Source of the DNA: CAYPPK01 sp964412615
GTDB lineage: Bacteria > Patescibacteriota > Minisyncoccia > Sungbacterales > HO2-52-23
DNA length: 64,000 nt
NCBI GenBank assembly: GCA_964412615.1
Contig: CAYPPK010000002.1
Location: 20,347-84,346 of the forward strand
Direction of reading: 5' to 3'
The first letter of the stretch is position 1. Each line of letters starts with the position of its first letter. The notes beneath the pieces were generated by a model that had not been told where the DNA came from, made no database searches, and worked only from the letters and a program-made list of their open reading frames with translations. The position numbers were made by a program, and so were the translations under genes. Below, one piece after another: positions 63,948 to 64,000 of the stretch.

Positions 63948-64000
63948 GGAGGCGTCGCATAGCGGCCTAGTGCGCTTGCTTGGAAAGCAAGTATACCTTA
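63948..64000 (+). tRNA. tRNA-Ser (anticodon GGA), cut by the window end
   Basis: Acceptor 5' strand GGAGGCG, D arm GCATAGCGGCCTAGTGC and anticodon arm CTTGC/GCAAG with loop TTGGAAA (anticodon GGA) are visible, then the start of the long variable arm (TATACC). The T arm and 3' end lie outside the window. Confidence 0.88.

Overview
The window looks like a piece of a Candidate Phyla Radiation (Patescibacteria) genome, most likely a Parcubacteria-type lineage assembled from a metagenome. The evidence is lineage style rather than a marker tree: small genes packed with little spacing, a DUF3175 protein, a secreted peptidoglycan-binding protein, a standalone PaaX/Cas2-like protein, a short DnaX, and several tiny membrane proteins. 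TGA is used as a stop throughout, so the code is the standard bacterial one. Runs of 10 N inside three genes and one run of 76 N show that the contig is scaffolded. Three conserved genes (phosphosugar isomerase, lysS, aldo/keto reductase) are each broken by an apparent one-base loss, so read errors should be kept in mind.

Layout. 1-6.5 kb is a thiol-redox and central-metabolism block: zinc ribbon, FAD oxidoreductase, DsbA-like, glutaredoxin, TlpA-like, phosphoglucose/phosphomannose isomerase, thioredoxin reductase, glutamate dehydrogenase. 7-18.5 kb is core: GAPDH, ProRS, the shape operon mreB-mreC-mreD-mrdA, greA, lysS, a Nudix enzyme, serS and ftsQ. 18.5-23.5 kb holds two GT39-like membrane glycosyltransferases interleaved with three GC-rich transcription units of foreign appearance. 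23.5-29.6 kb carries a secretion-type ATPase, GtrA, dnaX and a HAD phosphatase. A gap and tRNA-Gln follow.

30-35.3 kb is an accessory island of more AT-rich genes (alpha/beta hydrolase, membrane protein, putative PD-(D/E)XK nuclease, putative abortive-infection-like protein, deoxyribosyltransferase-like protein, an ATPase relic, a Nudix enzyme). Its first intergenic spaces share a repeated ACCGAGA-type motif. 35.4-48.2 kb is mixed: small membrane proteins, DedA, TypA, an ABC-2 exporter, FKBP, cupredoxin, DEAD helicase with RRM protein, and an ECF sigma factor with a membrane partner. 48.3-53.5 kb is an envelope metal and disulfide block (ferritin-like/VIT1, DsbA-like, VKOR, DUF411 and unknown membrane proteins). 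53.5-64 kb has three DoxX-like proteins, an SDR, an ABC exporter, SpoIIM-like protein, an Ig-domain membrane protein, the LemA-HtpX pair, the PaaX/Cas2-like gene between two 39-base sites, a Nudix enzyme and the start of tRNA-Ser.

The most unusual signal is a set of four GC-rich micro-units (18479-18991 minus, 20822-21440 plus, 21599-21869 plus, 58441-58827 minus). Each has a near-consensus sigma70 promoter with a 16-17 base spacer and an intrinsic terminator. Three encode very small cysteine- or arginine-rich, membrane or lipoprotein products behind clear Shine-Dalgarno sites. The fourth encodes no convincing protein and instead folds into long perfect stems, so it is a candidate new structured RNA of about 475 nt. 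Other notable structures are a 159-base element present twice in opposite orientation (36558 and 50931), and mutually exclusive hairpins just upstream of tRNA-Ser.
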